From the NCBI RefSeq assembly GCF_902498195.1, contig NZ_CABVIY010000001.1, positions 1,054,001-1,118,000 of the forward strand: DNA of 64,000 nucleotides, read 5' to 3'. The notes below the pieces were generated by a model that saw nothing but the letters and a program-made list of their open reading frames with translations, had not been told where the DNA came from and searched no databases. Origin of the DNA: Pseudomonas fluorescens. GTDB lineage: Bacteria; Pseudomonadota; Gammaproteobacteria; Pseudomonadales; Pseudomonadaceae. The position numbers and the translations under genes are program-made. Position 1 is the first letter of the stretch; each line of letters starts with the position of its first letter. Below, in pieces: positions 46,227 to 54,328 of this stretch.

Positions 46227-47261
46227 ATGGTCCTCAATATTCTTGACGTTTGCGACCGTGCCCAACCGCCGGTGTTGCGAATCGGGTTCTGGTTGCTCGA
46301 CGCCTTCGATATGTACGCCCTGGCCAACGCGCTGGAGCCACTGCGCCTGGCCAACCAGTTGGCGGGGCGCAATGTCTGCCAATGGCAGATGTTGAGCCTG
46401 GACGGCCAGGCATTGAACGCCAGCAACGGTATCGCCACCGCCACGGCACGACTGGACCAGGCGCCCGCGTTCGATGTGCTGATCCTCTGTGGTGGCGATA
46501 GCTTGCCGCTTCAGCCGGAGCATCCGGACCTGCGCCCGCAGTTGATTCACTGGGCGGCGCAGCCCGTCGGCCTGGGGGCATTGGGCGGGGCAGGTTGGCT
46601 GCTGGCGCAGACAGGCGCGCTGGCGGGTTTCCGTTGCAGTTTGCCGGAGCCCACCGCATCGCTGACGTTCAGCGCGTTCAGCCAGCTGACGCCGGTGGCG
46701 GCGCCTTTTTGCGTCGACCGCCAGCGCCTGACCTGCGTCGGCCCGCAGGCGGCCCAGGGCTTGATGCACGAATTGCTCGCCCAGACCCACGGCCGTGGCC
46801 TGATCCTGCGCATGGAAAAACATGCCGCCCGCCAGGCCCGGCCGCTGCTGCCGGTGCATGACGCCCCAGCGAAGCTTCAGGCGACCGTCGCCTTGATGAA
46901 CCAGCACCTGAGCCCAACCCTGGGGATCGACGAACTGGCCCGGACCCTGGGCATTTCCCGTCGACATCTGGAGCGGTTGTTCAAAAGCAGCCTGGGTTGT
47001 TCACCGTCCAGGCACTACCTGGACTTGCGGCTGCAACAGGCGCGGCAGCTGCTGCGGGCCGGTGACCCGGCGCTGGCGGAAGTGGCCGTGGCCTGCGGAT
47101 TCGTCTCGTTGCAGCATTTCTTTCGCTGTTATCGGCAGTACTTCGGTGTACACCCTCGGGACCATGTGGCGGCTACGGCGCACAGTCGGCAGGCATCCCG
47201 GTTGAAAGCACCGGCCTCTTCGCGAGCAGGTCGAATCGTCGCACCGTCGCTCCCACACTGA
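46227..47261 (+). CDS. GlxA-type AraC regulator (DJ-1/PfpI domain plus HTH)
   Basis: A 344-residue regulator with an N-terminal DJ-1/PfpI-like amidotransferase fold (about 15-195: RIGFWLLDAFDMYALANALEPLRLAN, VLILCGGDSLPL) and a C-terminal AraC HTH (LGIDELARTLGISRRHLERLFK, then VAVACGFVSLQHFFRCYRQYFG). The loop that usually carries the nucleophile Cys reads GGAGWLLA here, so it is a sensor rather than an enzyme. Relatives (CdhR, GbdR) respond to quaternary amines. It lies directly upstream of creatinase and ends at a terminator. It is one of two candidates for the creatine regulator. Confidence 0.82.
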   Translation: MVLNILDVCDRAQPPVLRIGFWLLDAFDMYALANALEPLRLANQLAGRNVCQWQMLSLDGQALNASNGIATATARLDQAPAFDVLILCGGDSLPLQPEHPDLRPQLIHWAAQPVGLGALGGAGWLLAQTGALAGFRCSLPEPTASLTFSAFSQLTPVAAPFCVDRQRLTCVGPQAAQGLMHELLAQTHGRGLILRMEKHAARQARPLLPVHDAPAKLQATVALMNQHLSPTLGIDELARTLGISRRHLERLFKSSLGCSPSRHYLDLRLQQARQLLRAGDPALAEVAVACGFVSLQHFFRCYRQYFGVHPRDHVAATAHSRQASRLKAPASSRAGRIVAPSLPH

Positions 47262-47276
47262 CCGGTCCAGCCTTTG

Positions 47277-47310
47277 CCAATGCCCCCGCCTGCCGGGGGC
47301 ATTGGTGTTT
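47277..47310 (+). terminator. Rho-independent terminator after the GlxA-type regulator
   Basis: A perfect 11-bp stem CCAATGCCCCC/GGGGGCATTGG with a 7-base loop, followed by TGTTT. It separates the regulator from the creA promoter. Confidence 0.8.
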
Positions 47311-47353
47311 CTGCGAGGCACTTTGGCAAACAGCGGATCTGATCAACTACAGG

Positions 47354-47393
47354 TCGGATTCGCACAAAAAACCTCGGTTCGCATCTGTTCGAA
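47354..47393 (+). promoter_or_regulatory. Creatine-regulon element upstream of creA
   Basis: A 40-base element: TCGGATTC-N2-ACAA-N4-CC, then nine bases and ATCTG-T-TCGAA. It ends 64 bases before the creA ATG. It also contains a direct repeat (TCGGATTCGCA, TCGGTTCGCA) with 20-base spacing. The same framework occurs upstream of crnA at 54106-54145. Confidence 0.6.
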
Positions 47394-47457
47394 TGATCTT
47401 CAGCGGCCCGCCAGACTGGCGCCATCTGTAGCTCAAACAATGAAAAGGATCAGAGAC

Positions 47458-48669
47458 ATGCAAATGCCGAAAACCATCCAGATCAAGAACGGCGAAAAGG
47501 TCAGCCCGACGTTCTCGGCCCAGGAATACGCCAACCGCCAGGCCAAGTTGCGGGCCTACCTGGCGCAGAACAATATCGACGCGGCCGTCTTCACCTCCTA
47601 CCACAACATCAACTACTACAGCGATTTCCTGTTCTGCTCCTTCGGGCGTCCCTACGCGCTGGTCGTGACCCAGGACAGCGCCGTGACCATCAGCGCCAAC
47701 ATTGATGGCGGCCAGCCATGGCGCCGCACGGTCGGCACGGACAACATCGTCTACACCGACTGGCAGCGCGACAACTACTTCGTCGCGATCCAGCAGGCCC
47801 TGCCCAGGGCCGGGCGCATCGGCATCGAGTTCGACCATCTGAACCTGCTCAACCGCGACAAGCTGGCCGACCGCTACCCGCAGGCTGAACTGGTGGACAT
47901 CGCCGCGCCTTGCATGCGCATGCGCATGATCAAGTCCGCCGAAGAACACGCGATCATCCGCCATGGCGCACGGGTCGCGGACATCGGCGGTGCGGCCATC
48001 GTCGAAGCCTTGCGTGACCAGGTGCCGGAGTACGAAGTGGCCCTGCACGCCACCCAGGCGATGGTGCGCGAAATTGCCCGCACCTTCCCGGATTCCGAAC
48101 TGATGGACACCTGGACCTGGTTCCAGTCCGGCATCAACACCGATGGCGCGCACAACCCGGTGACGTCGCGCAAGGTCAACAAGGGCGACATCCTCAGCCT
48201 CAACTGCTTCCCGATGATCGCCGGTTACTACACCGCACTGGAACGTACCCTGTTCCTGGACCACTGCTCCGACGAGCACCTGCGCCTGTGGGAAGTCAAC
48301 GTAAAAGTGCACGAGGCCGGGCTGAAGCTGATCAAGCCGGGCATGCGCTGCTGCGACATCGCGCTGCAATTGAACGAGATCTTCCTGGAACACGACCTGC
48401 TGCAATACCGCACCTTCGGCTACGGCCACTCCTTCGGTACGCTGAGCCATTACTACGGCCGCGAAGCCGGGCTGGAACTGCGCGAAGACATCGACACGGT
48501 GCTGGAACCGGGGATGGTGGTGTCGATCGAGCCGATGATCATGTTGCCCGAAGGCCTTCCCGGTGCCGGTGGCTATCGTGAGCACGACATCCTGATCGTC
48601 AACGAACAGGGCGGGGAAAACATCACCAAGTTCCCGTATGGCCCTGAACACAACATCATCAGGAAGTAA
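47458..48669 (+). CDS. creA: Creatinase (creatine amidinohydrolase)
   Basis: A 403-residue enzyme that hydrolyses creatine to sarcosine and urea. It has the pita-bread fold of M24 peptidases and closely matches the Pseudomonas putida creatinase I remember (YHNINYYSDFL.CSFGRPYALV, GGQPWRRTVGTDNIVYTDWQ, GHSFGTLSHYYGREAGLELR, YREHDILIVNE), with the same length. The ATG at 47458 has AAGGA upstream; the longer open frame is not homologous. Creatininase, a transporter and two AraC regulators are nearby. A terminator follows. The next enzyme, sarcosine oxidase, is not in the window. Confidence 0.94.
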   Translation: MQMPKTIQIKNGEKVSPTFSAQEYANRQAKLRAYLAQNNIDAAVFTSYHNINYYSDFLFCSFGRPYALVVTQDSAVTISANIDGGQPWRRTVGTDNIVYTDWQRDNYFVAIQQALPRAGRIGIEFDHLNLLNRDKLADRYPQAELVDIAAPCMRMRMIKSAEEHAIIRHGARVADIGGAAIVEALRDQVPEYEVALHATQAMVREIARTFPDSELMDTWTWFQSGINTDGAHNPVTSRKVNKGDILSLNCFPMIAGYYTALERTLFLDHCSDEHLRLWEVNVKVHEAGLKLIKPGMRCCDIALQLNEIFLEHDLLQYRTFGYGHSFGTLSHYYGREAGLELREDIDTVLEPGMVVSIEPMIMLPEGLPGAGGYREHDILIVNEQGGENITKFPYGPEHNIIRK

Positions 48670-48677
48670 GACCTTGC

Positions 48678-48706
48678 GCCGCACAGTGACCCTGTGCGGC
48701 GTTTTA
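48678..48706 (+). terminator. Rho-independent terminator after creA
   Basis: A 9-bp stem GCCGCACAG/CTGTGCGGC with a 5-base loop, followed by GTTTT. Confidence 0.85.
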
Positions 48707-48762
48707 CTTTGTTCACCAGAAAAAACGACGCATGCGCGCCCAAGAACGCGCAGCATTTGACC

Positions 48763-48836
48763 CCGTAGGAGCTGCCGAAGGCTGCGATCTTTTGATCTTG
48801 ATCTTAAAAGATCGCAGCCTTCGGCAGCTCCTACGG
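48763..48836. repeat. Inverted repeat of the GGAGCTGCCGAAGG type
   Basis: CCGTAGGAGCTGCCGAAGG with an exact inverse ending CTCCTACGG; the core is GATCTTTTGATC and its inverse. It is the second copy of the class at 12107-12185, here almost perfectly palindromic. Confidence 0.85.
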
Positions 48837-48877
48837 AGCCTTAACCCTGCCCAAGTAAAACAATAGAGGGTTTTGTC

Positions 48878-48940
48878 ATGTCCCACGTCCCGATGTTTCG
48901 TTTCGATCACCGCACCTCCAACCCCGGAGGTGCACAATGA
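48878..48940 (+). CDS. Possible 20-residue leader ORF before the creatine-locus MFS gene
   Basis: ATG at 48878, preceded by GAGGG at seven bases, opens a frame for MSHVPMFRFDHRTSNPGGAQ. Its TGA overlaps the transporter ATG as ATGA. The ribosome site is good, so it may be translated and couple transporter synthesis. It has no recognised homologue. Confidence 0.35.
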   Translation: MSHVPMFRFDHRTSNPGGAQ

Positions 48941-50277
48941 GCACCCAAACCGCAAGCCTGACGCCAACCATGGCAGACAAACGTGAACAGACCGCCGAAC
49001 GCAAGGCCCTGCGCCGCGCCGCCAGTGCCAGTTTCATGGGCAATTTCGTCGAGTGGTTCGACTACGCGGCCTACGGCTACCTGGCCACCGTCATCGCGTT
49101 GACGTTCTTCCCGCAAACCGACAAGGCCACCGCGCTGCTGGCGACCTTTGCCGTGTTCGCGCTGTCGTTCATCGTCCGCCCGCTGGGCGGACTGGTCTGG
49201 GGGCATTTCGGTGACAAATACGGCCGGCGCAGTGCGTTGTCCTGGTCGATCCTGATCATGTCGGTGTCGACCTTTTGCATCGGTATCCTGCCGACCTACA
49301 ACCATATCGGCCTGTGGGCACCGGCACTGCTGTTGCTGATTCGTTTGTTCCAGGGGTTTTCGGCCTCCGGGGAGTACGCCGGGGCTTCGGCCTTTCTCGC
49401 CGAGTATGCCCCCGAGGGCAAGCGCGGGTTGTACACCAGCATCGTGCCGGCGAGCACCGCGGCCGGCTTGCTGTTCGGCGCCGTGTTCGTCGCCGGCCTG
49501 CATGCGTGGATGAGCGTCGAGGACCTGCACAGCTGGGGCTGGCGCTTGCCGTTCCTGCTGGCGGCGCCCTTCGGGTTGGTGGGCCGCTACATCCGCATGA
49601 GCTTGCAGGACACGCCCAAGTTCCTGGAAATGGAAAAACGCCTGGAGGCGAAGGAGTGCGCGACCCACGCGCCGGTTCGCGAGTTGCTGACCGTGCACCG
49701 GCGCAGCGTGATGATCGGGATCGGTGCGACCTGCCTCAATGCCGTGGCGTTCTACCTGCTGCTCAGCTACATGCCGACCTACCTGTCGACTGAAATGGGC
49801 ATGAGCGAGAGTGATTCGTTCCTGGCCTCGACGGTGTCGCTGGCGACCTACATCGGCCTGATTTTCCTGATGGGCAAACTGTCGGACCGGTTCGGGCGCA
49901 AGACCATGCTGCTGACCGCCTCGGTGTTGTTCCTGGCCCTGACGTTCCCGCTGTTCGGGATGTTGGAGAACCAGCCGTTGATCGTGATCCTGATGATCCA
50001 GATAGCCTTCGGCGCGATCCTGGCAATGAACGACGGCACCTTGCCGTGCTTCCTCGCCGAGATCTTCCCCACCCGCGTGCGCTTCAGCGGCTTTGCCTTC
50101 AGCTTCAACATCGCCAACGCGGTGTTCGGTGGCACCGCACCGTTCATCGCGACCTGGCTGATTCAACTGACCGGCAACAAAATGGCCCCGGCCTGGTATC
50201 TGCTGGCGGCCGCGGCGGTGGCCTTGATTGCCATGCTGGCGAGTCGGGAGACGGCGCACAGGGCCTTGCAGGACTGA
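48937..50277 (+). CDS. MFS metabolite:H+ symporter (MHS family), putative creatine or related uptake
   Basis: A 446-residue permease with twelve predicted helices. The MHS/ProP-ShiA signature is clear: SFMGNFVEWFDYAAYGYLATVIA in helix 1, RPLGGLVWGHFGDKYGRRSAL, and RLFQGFSASGEYAGASAFLAEYAP. Family members import organic acids, betaine and similar zwitterions with protons. Its position after creatinase suggests creatine as substrate, but that is inference. GGAGGT precedes the ATG. No terminator stands between the repeat and this gene, so it may have its own promoter. Confidence 0.86.
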   Translation: MSTQTASLTPTMADKREQTAERKALRRAASASFMGNFVEWFDYAAYGYLATVIALTFFPQTDKATALLATFAVFALSFIVRPLGGLVWGHFGDKYGRRSALSWSILIMSVSTFCIGILPTYNHIGLWAPALLLLIRLFQGFSASGEYAGASAFLAEYAPEGKRGLYTSIVPASTAAGLLFGAVFVAGLHAWMSVEDLHSWGWRLPFLLAAPFGLVGRYIRMSLQDTPKFLEMEKRLEAKECATHAPVRELLTVHRRSVMIGIGATCLNAVAFYLLLSYMPTYLSTEMGMSESDSFLASTVSLATYIGLIFLMGKLSDRFGRKTMLLTASVLFLALTFPLFGMLENQPLIVILMIQIAFGAILAMNDGTLPCFLAEIFPTRVRFSGFAFSFNIANAVFGGTAPFIATWLIQLTGNKMAPAWYLLAAAAVALIAMLASRETAHRALQD

Positions 50278-50294
50278 GGTGACCTCAACGACGC

Positions 50295-50371
50295 CTTCGC
50301 GAGCAAGCCCGCTCCCACAGGATCTTCAGTGACTCTGAAAATCCATGTGGGAGCGGGCTTGCTCGCGAAGA
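50295..50371. repeat. REP pair
   Basis: TTCGCGAGCAAGCCCGCTCC and its inverse, between the convergent MHS transporter and second GlxA-type regulator. Confidence 0.85.
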
Positions 50372-50393
50372 GGCCAGTCAGTTCCACATCGAA

Positions 50394-51410
50394 TCAATGC
50401 AAGGCAGCCACCTGCTTACGCTCACCAATCGGCGACACTCCAAAGAACCGGCTGTAGCATTTGGAGAAATGCGCCGGCGAAACGAAGCCGCAGGCGAGGG
50501 CGATGTCCCGGACCTGCGATTCGCTACGCAGCAACAATTGCCGCGCCCGGGCCAGGCGCAGTTCCAGGTAGTACTGACTCGGCGTGCGTTGCAGGTGCTT
50601 GTGAAACAGGCGCTCCAGTTGCCGCACCGACACCTCGTTCAACCGGGCGAGTTCCTCAAGGCTCACCGGCTCCTCAAGATTGGCTTCCATGATCGCCACC
50701 ATCTGGCTGAGCTTGGGCTGCGAAGTGCCCAGCTTCTGCCGCAACGGCACGCGCTGTTGTTCCTGGGCACCCCGTACCCGATCACACAACAGCAACTCGG
50801 CTGCATGGGCGGCGATGTCCCGGCCGCCCGGTTCGCGGGCGATCAGCTGCAGGGTCATGTCCATGGACGCCACGCCGCCTGAGCAGGTGTAGCGGTCACG
50901 GTCCAGCTCGAACAACTGGTTGGAAATGATGATCCCCGGGAACCGCTCCTTCAGGGCTTCGATGTCCTCCCAGTGAATCGTGCAGCGATAGCCCTTGAGC
51001 AAATCGGCGCGCGCCAGCAAGTGGCTGCCCGTGCAGATGCCGCCCAATGGCACCTGGTCATGGGCCTGCTTGCGCAGCCAGTTGAGCAGGGGCCGGCTGC
51101 TGTGGTTGGAAACGATGGGGTTTGAGCCAACCACGAACAGCATGTCCAGCTTGGGTGCATCGCTGATGCTGTGATCGGGCAGCACGCGCATGCCATTGCT
51201 GGCCATCACCGGGTCCAGGCTGGCGGCGATGATGACGGTGCGGAACATCGGTCTGCGTGCGGCGAGATTGGCCATGCGCAGTGTTTCCACGGCGGAGGCG
51301 AAGCCGATGGTGGTGAAGTTGGGGATGATCAGGAAACCCACGGTTTTCACTGGCTGTTGTTCATTCGCCGAGCGTCCTGCGGCGGGTTTCGCCACCTGGA
51401 GTTTGGCCAT
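50394..51410 (-). CDS. GlxA-type AraC regulator (DJ-1/PfpI domain plus HTH)
   Basis: A 338-residue regulator. The N-terminal DJ-1/PfpI domain (about 20-195) keeps the canonical elbow GGICTGSHLLARADLL with Cys, unlike the regulator at 46227. The C-terminal AraC part has SLEELARLNEVSVRQLERLF and IALACGFVSPAHFSKCYSRFFG. It resembles the GbdR/CdhR group that senses glycine betaine, carnitine and similar amines. A creatine regulator named CahR has been reported in Pseudomonas, as I recall; this protein or the one at 46227 is the likely counterpart. A GAGGAG ribosome site precedes the ATG. Confidence 0.83.
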   Translation of the reverse strand: MAKLQVAKPAAGRSANEQQPVKTVGFLIIPNFTTIGFASAVETLRMANLAARRPMFRTVIIAASLDPVMASNGMRVLPDHSISDAPKLDMLFVVGSNPIVSNHSSRPLLNWLRKQAHDQVPLGGICTGSHLLARADLLKGYRCTIHWEDIEALKERFPGIIISNQLFELDRDRYTCSGGVASMDMTLQLIAREPGGRDIAAHAAELLLCDRVRGAQEQQRVPLRQKLGTSQPKLSQMVAIMEANLEEPVSLEELARLNEVSVRQLERLFHKHLQRTPSQYYLELRLARARQLLLRSESQVRDIALACGFVSPAHFSKCYSRFFGVSPIGERKQVAALH

Positions 51411-51546
51411 TGTTACCGCTCCTCGACTGCATCAGTGACGTGCGCTGCGGCAAGCTGCCGCAACGGGCATCGTCATCTCGTTTTTGTGATTGTAAGCCCT
51501 GTTGACAGGCTTCAGGGTTTTACAGGGAGTGTCCGTAAGGCATAAG

Positions 51547-51584
51547 CAAAAAACCGGCCAGCTCCGTGGTGGAGAGTGGCCGGA
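51547..51584 (-). terminator. Rho-independent terminator of the crnA-permease operon
   Basis: On the minus strand CCGGCCA and TGGCCGG pair around a 16-base loop and are followed by TTTTTT. It lies 140 bases after the permease stop, beyond a REP pair. Confidence 0.8.
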
Positions 51585-51609
51585 AAGAGGTGAACGGGAA
51601 GGTGACAAC

Positions 51610-51711
51610 CTGTAGGAGCGAGCTCGCTCGCGATGATCGTGAACGATTACGCGTAACACCAGTTAACCAACGGTGCCCCTGGTTCTTTCGCGAGCAAGCT
51701 CGCTCCTACAG
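51610..51711. repeat. REP pair
   Basis: CTGTAGGAGCGAGCTCGCTC and its inverse ending CTCCTACAG, between the permease stop and the terminator. Confidence 0.85.
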
Positions 51712-51722
51712 GAATCGCAGTA

Positions 51723-53117
51723 TCAGGGGTTTTCGGTTTGCGCCACGCCAAGGGTTTGAGCGGTCTTCTTCCTGGAATTGAAGATGGCGCCCATGCAGAC
51801 GATGGACAGGGTCAATGCCCCCGTGGCGATCACTTCCATGCGGTGCTCCGGCAGTATCAGCATGACCCCCAGGATGCTCAGGATGCAGGCGATGACCAGG
51901 TAACTCAGCCAGGGGAACAACCACATCTTGAAGGCGATCGGCTGACCTGAAGCATTCATCTTTTTGCGCAGGACCAGCTGCGAAGCCGCAATGGCCAGGT
52001 AGACCAGCAGCGCAACAGCGCCCGAGCTGGCCAGCAGGAAGGAGAACACTTCGTTGGGGGCGAAGTAATTCAGGGCCGTGGTCAGGAAGCCCACCGCCGT
52101 GCTGGCGAGCACCGCGATATAGGGCACCCCGGAAGACGACGTCTTCTGCAGGACGCGAGGGCCATCGCCGCGCTTGCTCAGGGAGTAGACCATGCGCGAC
52201 GCCGTGTAGATCGCGGAGTTGAGGCAACTGGCGACCGCGATCAGCACGACGATGTCGACGATCATTTTCGCGTGTGGAATGTTCATCAGCTCAAGCGCGC
52301 GCTGGTAGGAGCCCACGGCCATGAGCATGGGGTCGTTCCAGGGCACGATGGAGATAATGAGGAACACCGAGACGATATAGAAGATCCCCATGCGCCAGAC
52401 GACCGAGTTGGTCGCGCGGGTGATCTGCCTGGAAGGGTCTTTCGATTCGGCGGCGGCAATGGTGACGATTTCGGTGCCCATGAAGCTGAACACGGTGGTC
52501 AGCATCGCGCCGATCACGGCGGTCATGCCATTGGGCATGAAGCCGCCGAACTCACGGCTCAGCTGAACGACCCCGCTCACTGTGGTCTGCGGCAGTCCGC
52601 CCATCAGGGCCAGCGCGCCAAGGGCGATGAACCCCAGCACCGCGATGACCTTGAGCATGGCGAACCAGAACTCGAACTCCCCGTAACGGGCGACACTGAA
52701 CAGGTTGGTCAAGGTCAGCAAGCCGGTGACCGCGATGGCAAATTCCCAGGTCTCGATGCCGGGAAACCAGGCGTGCAGGATGGCCGCCGCGGCGATGGCT
52801 TCAATGGGAATCACCAGCACCCAGAACCACCAGTACAGCCAGCCGATGGTGAATCCGGCGCTGCGCCCCATTGCCCGTTCGGCGTAGGTCGAAAATGAAC
52901 CGGTATCCGGTGACGCGACGGCCATCTCGCCGAGCATGCGCATCACCAGCACCACCAGGGTGCCGGAGAAAATGTACGCCAGGATCGCGGCCGGTCCCGC
53001 CGACGCGATGGCGTGGCCTGAACCGATGAACAGGCCGGCGCCAATGGCGCCGGCAATGGAGAGCATGGTGACGTGACGCTGCTTGAGCCCGGGGGCCAGG
53101 TTTGAGCTGCTGGACAT
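51723..53117 (-). CDS. Amino acid permease (APC superfamily, AAT/GabP-like)
   Basis: A 464-residue permease with twelve predicted helices. The first carries the substrate-binding unwound motif SIAGAIGAGLFIGSGHAIASAGPAAIL, followed by RMLGEMAVASPDTGSFSTYAERAMG, typical of the GabP/AnsP group. The ATG at 53117 with AAGGGT upstream gives MSSSSNLAPGLKQRHVTML; the longer open frame is unlikely. It is the second gene after crnA (85 bases apart, same strand), so it may import creatinine, sarcosine or a related compound. Confidence 0.85.
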   Translation of the reverse strand: MSSSSNLAPGLKQRHVTMLSIAGAIGAGLFIGSGHAIASAGPAAILAYIFSGTLVVLVMRMLGEMAVASPDTGSFSTYAERAMGRSAGFTIGWLYWWFWVLVIPIEAIAAAAILHAWFPGIETWEFAIAVTGLLTLTNLFSVARYGEFEFWFAMLKVIAVLGFIALGALALMGGLPQTTVSGVVQLSREFGGFMPNGMTAVIGAMLTTVFSFMGTEIVTIAAAESKDPSRQITRATNSVVWRMGIFYIVSVFLIISIVPWNDPMLMAVGSYQRALELMNIPHAKMIVDIVVLIAVASCLNSAIYTASRMVYSLSKRGDGPRVLQKTSSSGVPYIAVLASTAVGFLTTALNYFAPNEVFSFLLASSGAVALLVYLAIAASQLVLRKKMNASGQPIAFKMWLFPWLSYLVIACILSILGVMLILPEHRMEVIATGALTLSIVCMGAIFNSRKKTAQTLGVAQTENP

Positions 53118-53202
53118 TAGACTTACCCTTTTTATTCTATGGGGGAGGGTGAAGCGTTTACCGTGGTGATCGTTTCGGCACGTCCGTGTGGTGTTCAGGT
53201 GT

Positions 53203-53985
53203 TCAGGTGTCCAGTTCAAAGGCTTCGCGCACTGCGGCGCTGATGCCCGAGATACACACTTCGAGGATCAGCTCGCCTTTTTCGCGACTCGACCCTTTGG
53301 GCGATGACAGCGTTCCGCAGGCCGGTGTGCGCTGCGGGATGATGGGGAACACGTCGTAAGGCGGGAATTTTGCGGGCGGGTGGTCGACCGCGCGGCTCAG
53401 GTCGACCTTGTCCGGGTGCAGGGCCAGCATCAGCGAGGTTTCGAACACACCGCCATGTTCGATATCCCAGCCGAGGAATCCGTCGGGGTACAGTTTGGCG
53501 ATGACGGCGGGATCGTTGACGAAGTCCCAATAGGAGAGCACGACCACCTTGAAGTCAGTGATGCCGTCGTAGCGCAGTTCGCGAAGGGCGAGATCGATGC
53601 CCTCGACTATGAACATCGAGTTCTCAAAATGCCCGTTCATCAGCACCAGTTTGCGGGCGCCGTGGCGCGCCAGCTCGCGGATGATGTCCAGCACCGTACG
53701 GGTCAGCGTGGCGCCATCGAGGCTGGTGGTGCCTGGAAAATGATTGCCGCCGCCGGATTTCTGCTGGGACTTGTAGCCGTAGGCCAGGGCCGGCAGCACC
53801 AGCCCGCTGACGTTTTGCGCGACCGCCTTGCAAATCGCGGTGGGCAACAGGACATCGACCTCCATGCACATGTGATGCCCGTGCTGCTCCAGTGCGCCCA
53901 CTGGCAGGAACACAGGGCAACCGGTGGCCACCTTTTGTGCATATTCCGGCCAGGTGAGTTCTCCAATGACGACGCTGTTGTTCAT
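53203..53985 (-). CDS. crnA: Creatininase (creatinine amidohydrolase)
   Basis: A 260-residue metal-dependent enzyme that interconverts creatinine and creatine. The metal ligands expected from the P. putida structure are E33, H35 and D44 in ALEQHGHHMCMEVD, H119 in NGHFENS, and E121. W153 (SYWDF), W173 and H177 (GWDIEHGG) are also kept. One difference is F120 where I recall Tyr121 in P. putida. I chose the ATG at 53985 (AAAGGG seven bases upstream), which gives exactly 260 residues; a GTG two codons earlier is possible. With creA it forms the path creatinine to creatine to sarcosine plus urea. Confidence 0.93.
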   Translation of the reverse strand: MNNSVVIGELTWPEYAQKVATGCPVFLPVGALEQHGHHMCMEVDVLLPTAICKAVAQNVSGLVLPALAYGYKSQQKSGGGNHFPGTTSLDGATLTRTVLDIIRELARHGARKLVLMNGHFENSMFIVEGIDLALRELRYDGITDFKVVVLSYWDFVNDPAVIAKLYPDGFLGWDIEHGGVFETSLMLALHPDKVDLSRAVDHPPAKFPPYDVFPIIPQRTPACGTLSSPKGSSREKGELILEVCISGISAAVREAFELDT

Positions 53986-54105
53986 CTGCACACCCTTTGA
54001 AAGTGATTGACCGTTTGCGGGTTGTTTAACCGGTGGTGGGGGGGCGTTTGCCTGTTATGTGACCCTCTCCTGCGATGGCGGAAATCGAGGTGGGGGCGAG
54101 AGCAA

Positions 54106-54145
54106 TTCGATCAGATAGGGAGGCGGGCAACTTGTCTGAATCCGA
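54106..54145 (-). promoter_or_regulatory. Creatine-regulon element upstream of crnA
   Basis: Read on the minus strand, it has the same 40-base framework as the creA element: TCGGATTC-N2-ACAA-N4-CC, then nine bases and ATCTG-A-TCGAA; 26 of 40 positions match. It ends 120 bases before the crnA start. The rest of the 340-base gap up to 54328 shows nothing else I recognise. Confidence 0.6.
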
Positions 54146-54328
54146 CCCGTAAATGACAAAACACCCTCTAATTTGGCGTTTCTGACCGGTGAATCAGCTA
54201 CGCACAGGCCGCTTTTGGGCAAGCAGGGGGGAAAGTCGGATCTGGCAAAGTTCGGGTCGGACGTGCAAAAAGAAGGGTGTGGGAGGGGGGAACCGCGGCC
54301 CGGCGAACGAACCGCGGCGGCCGATCCA

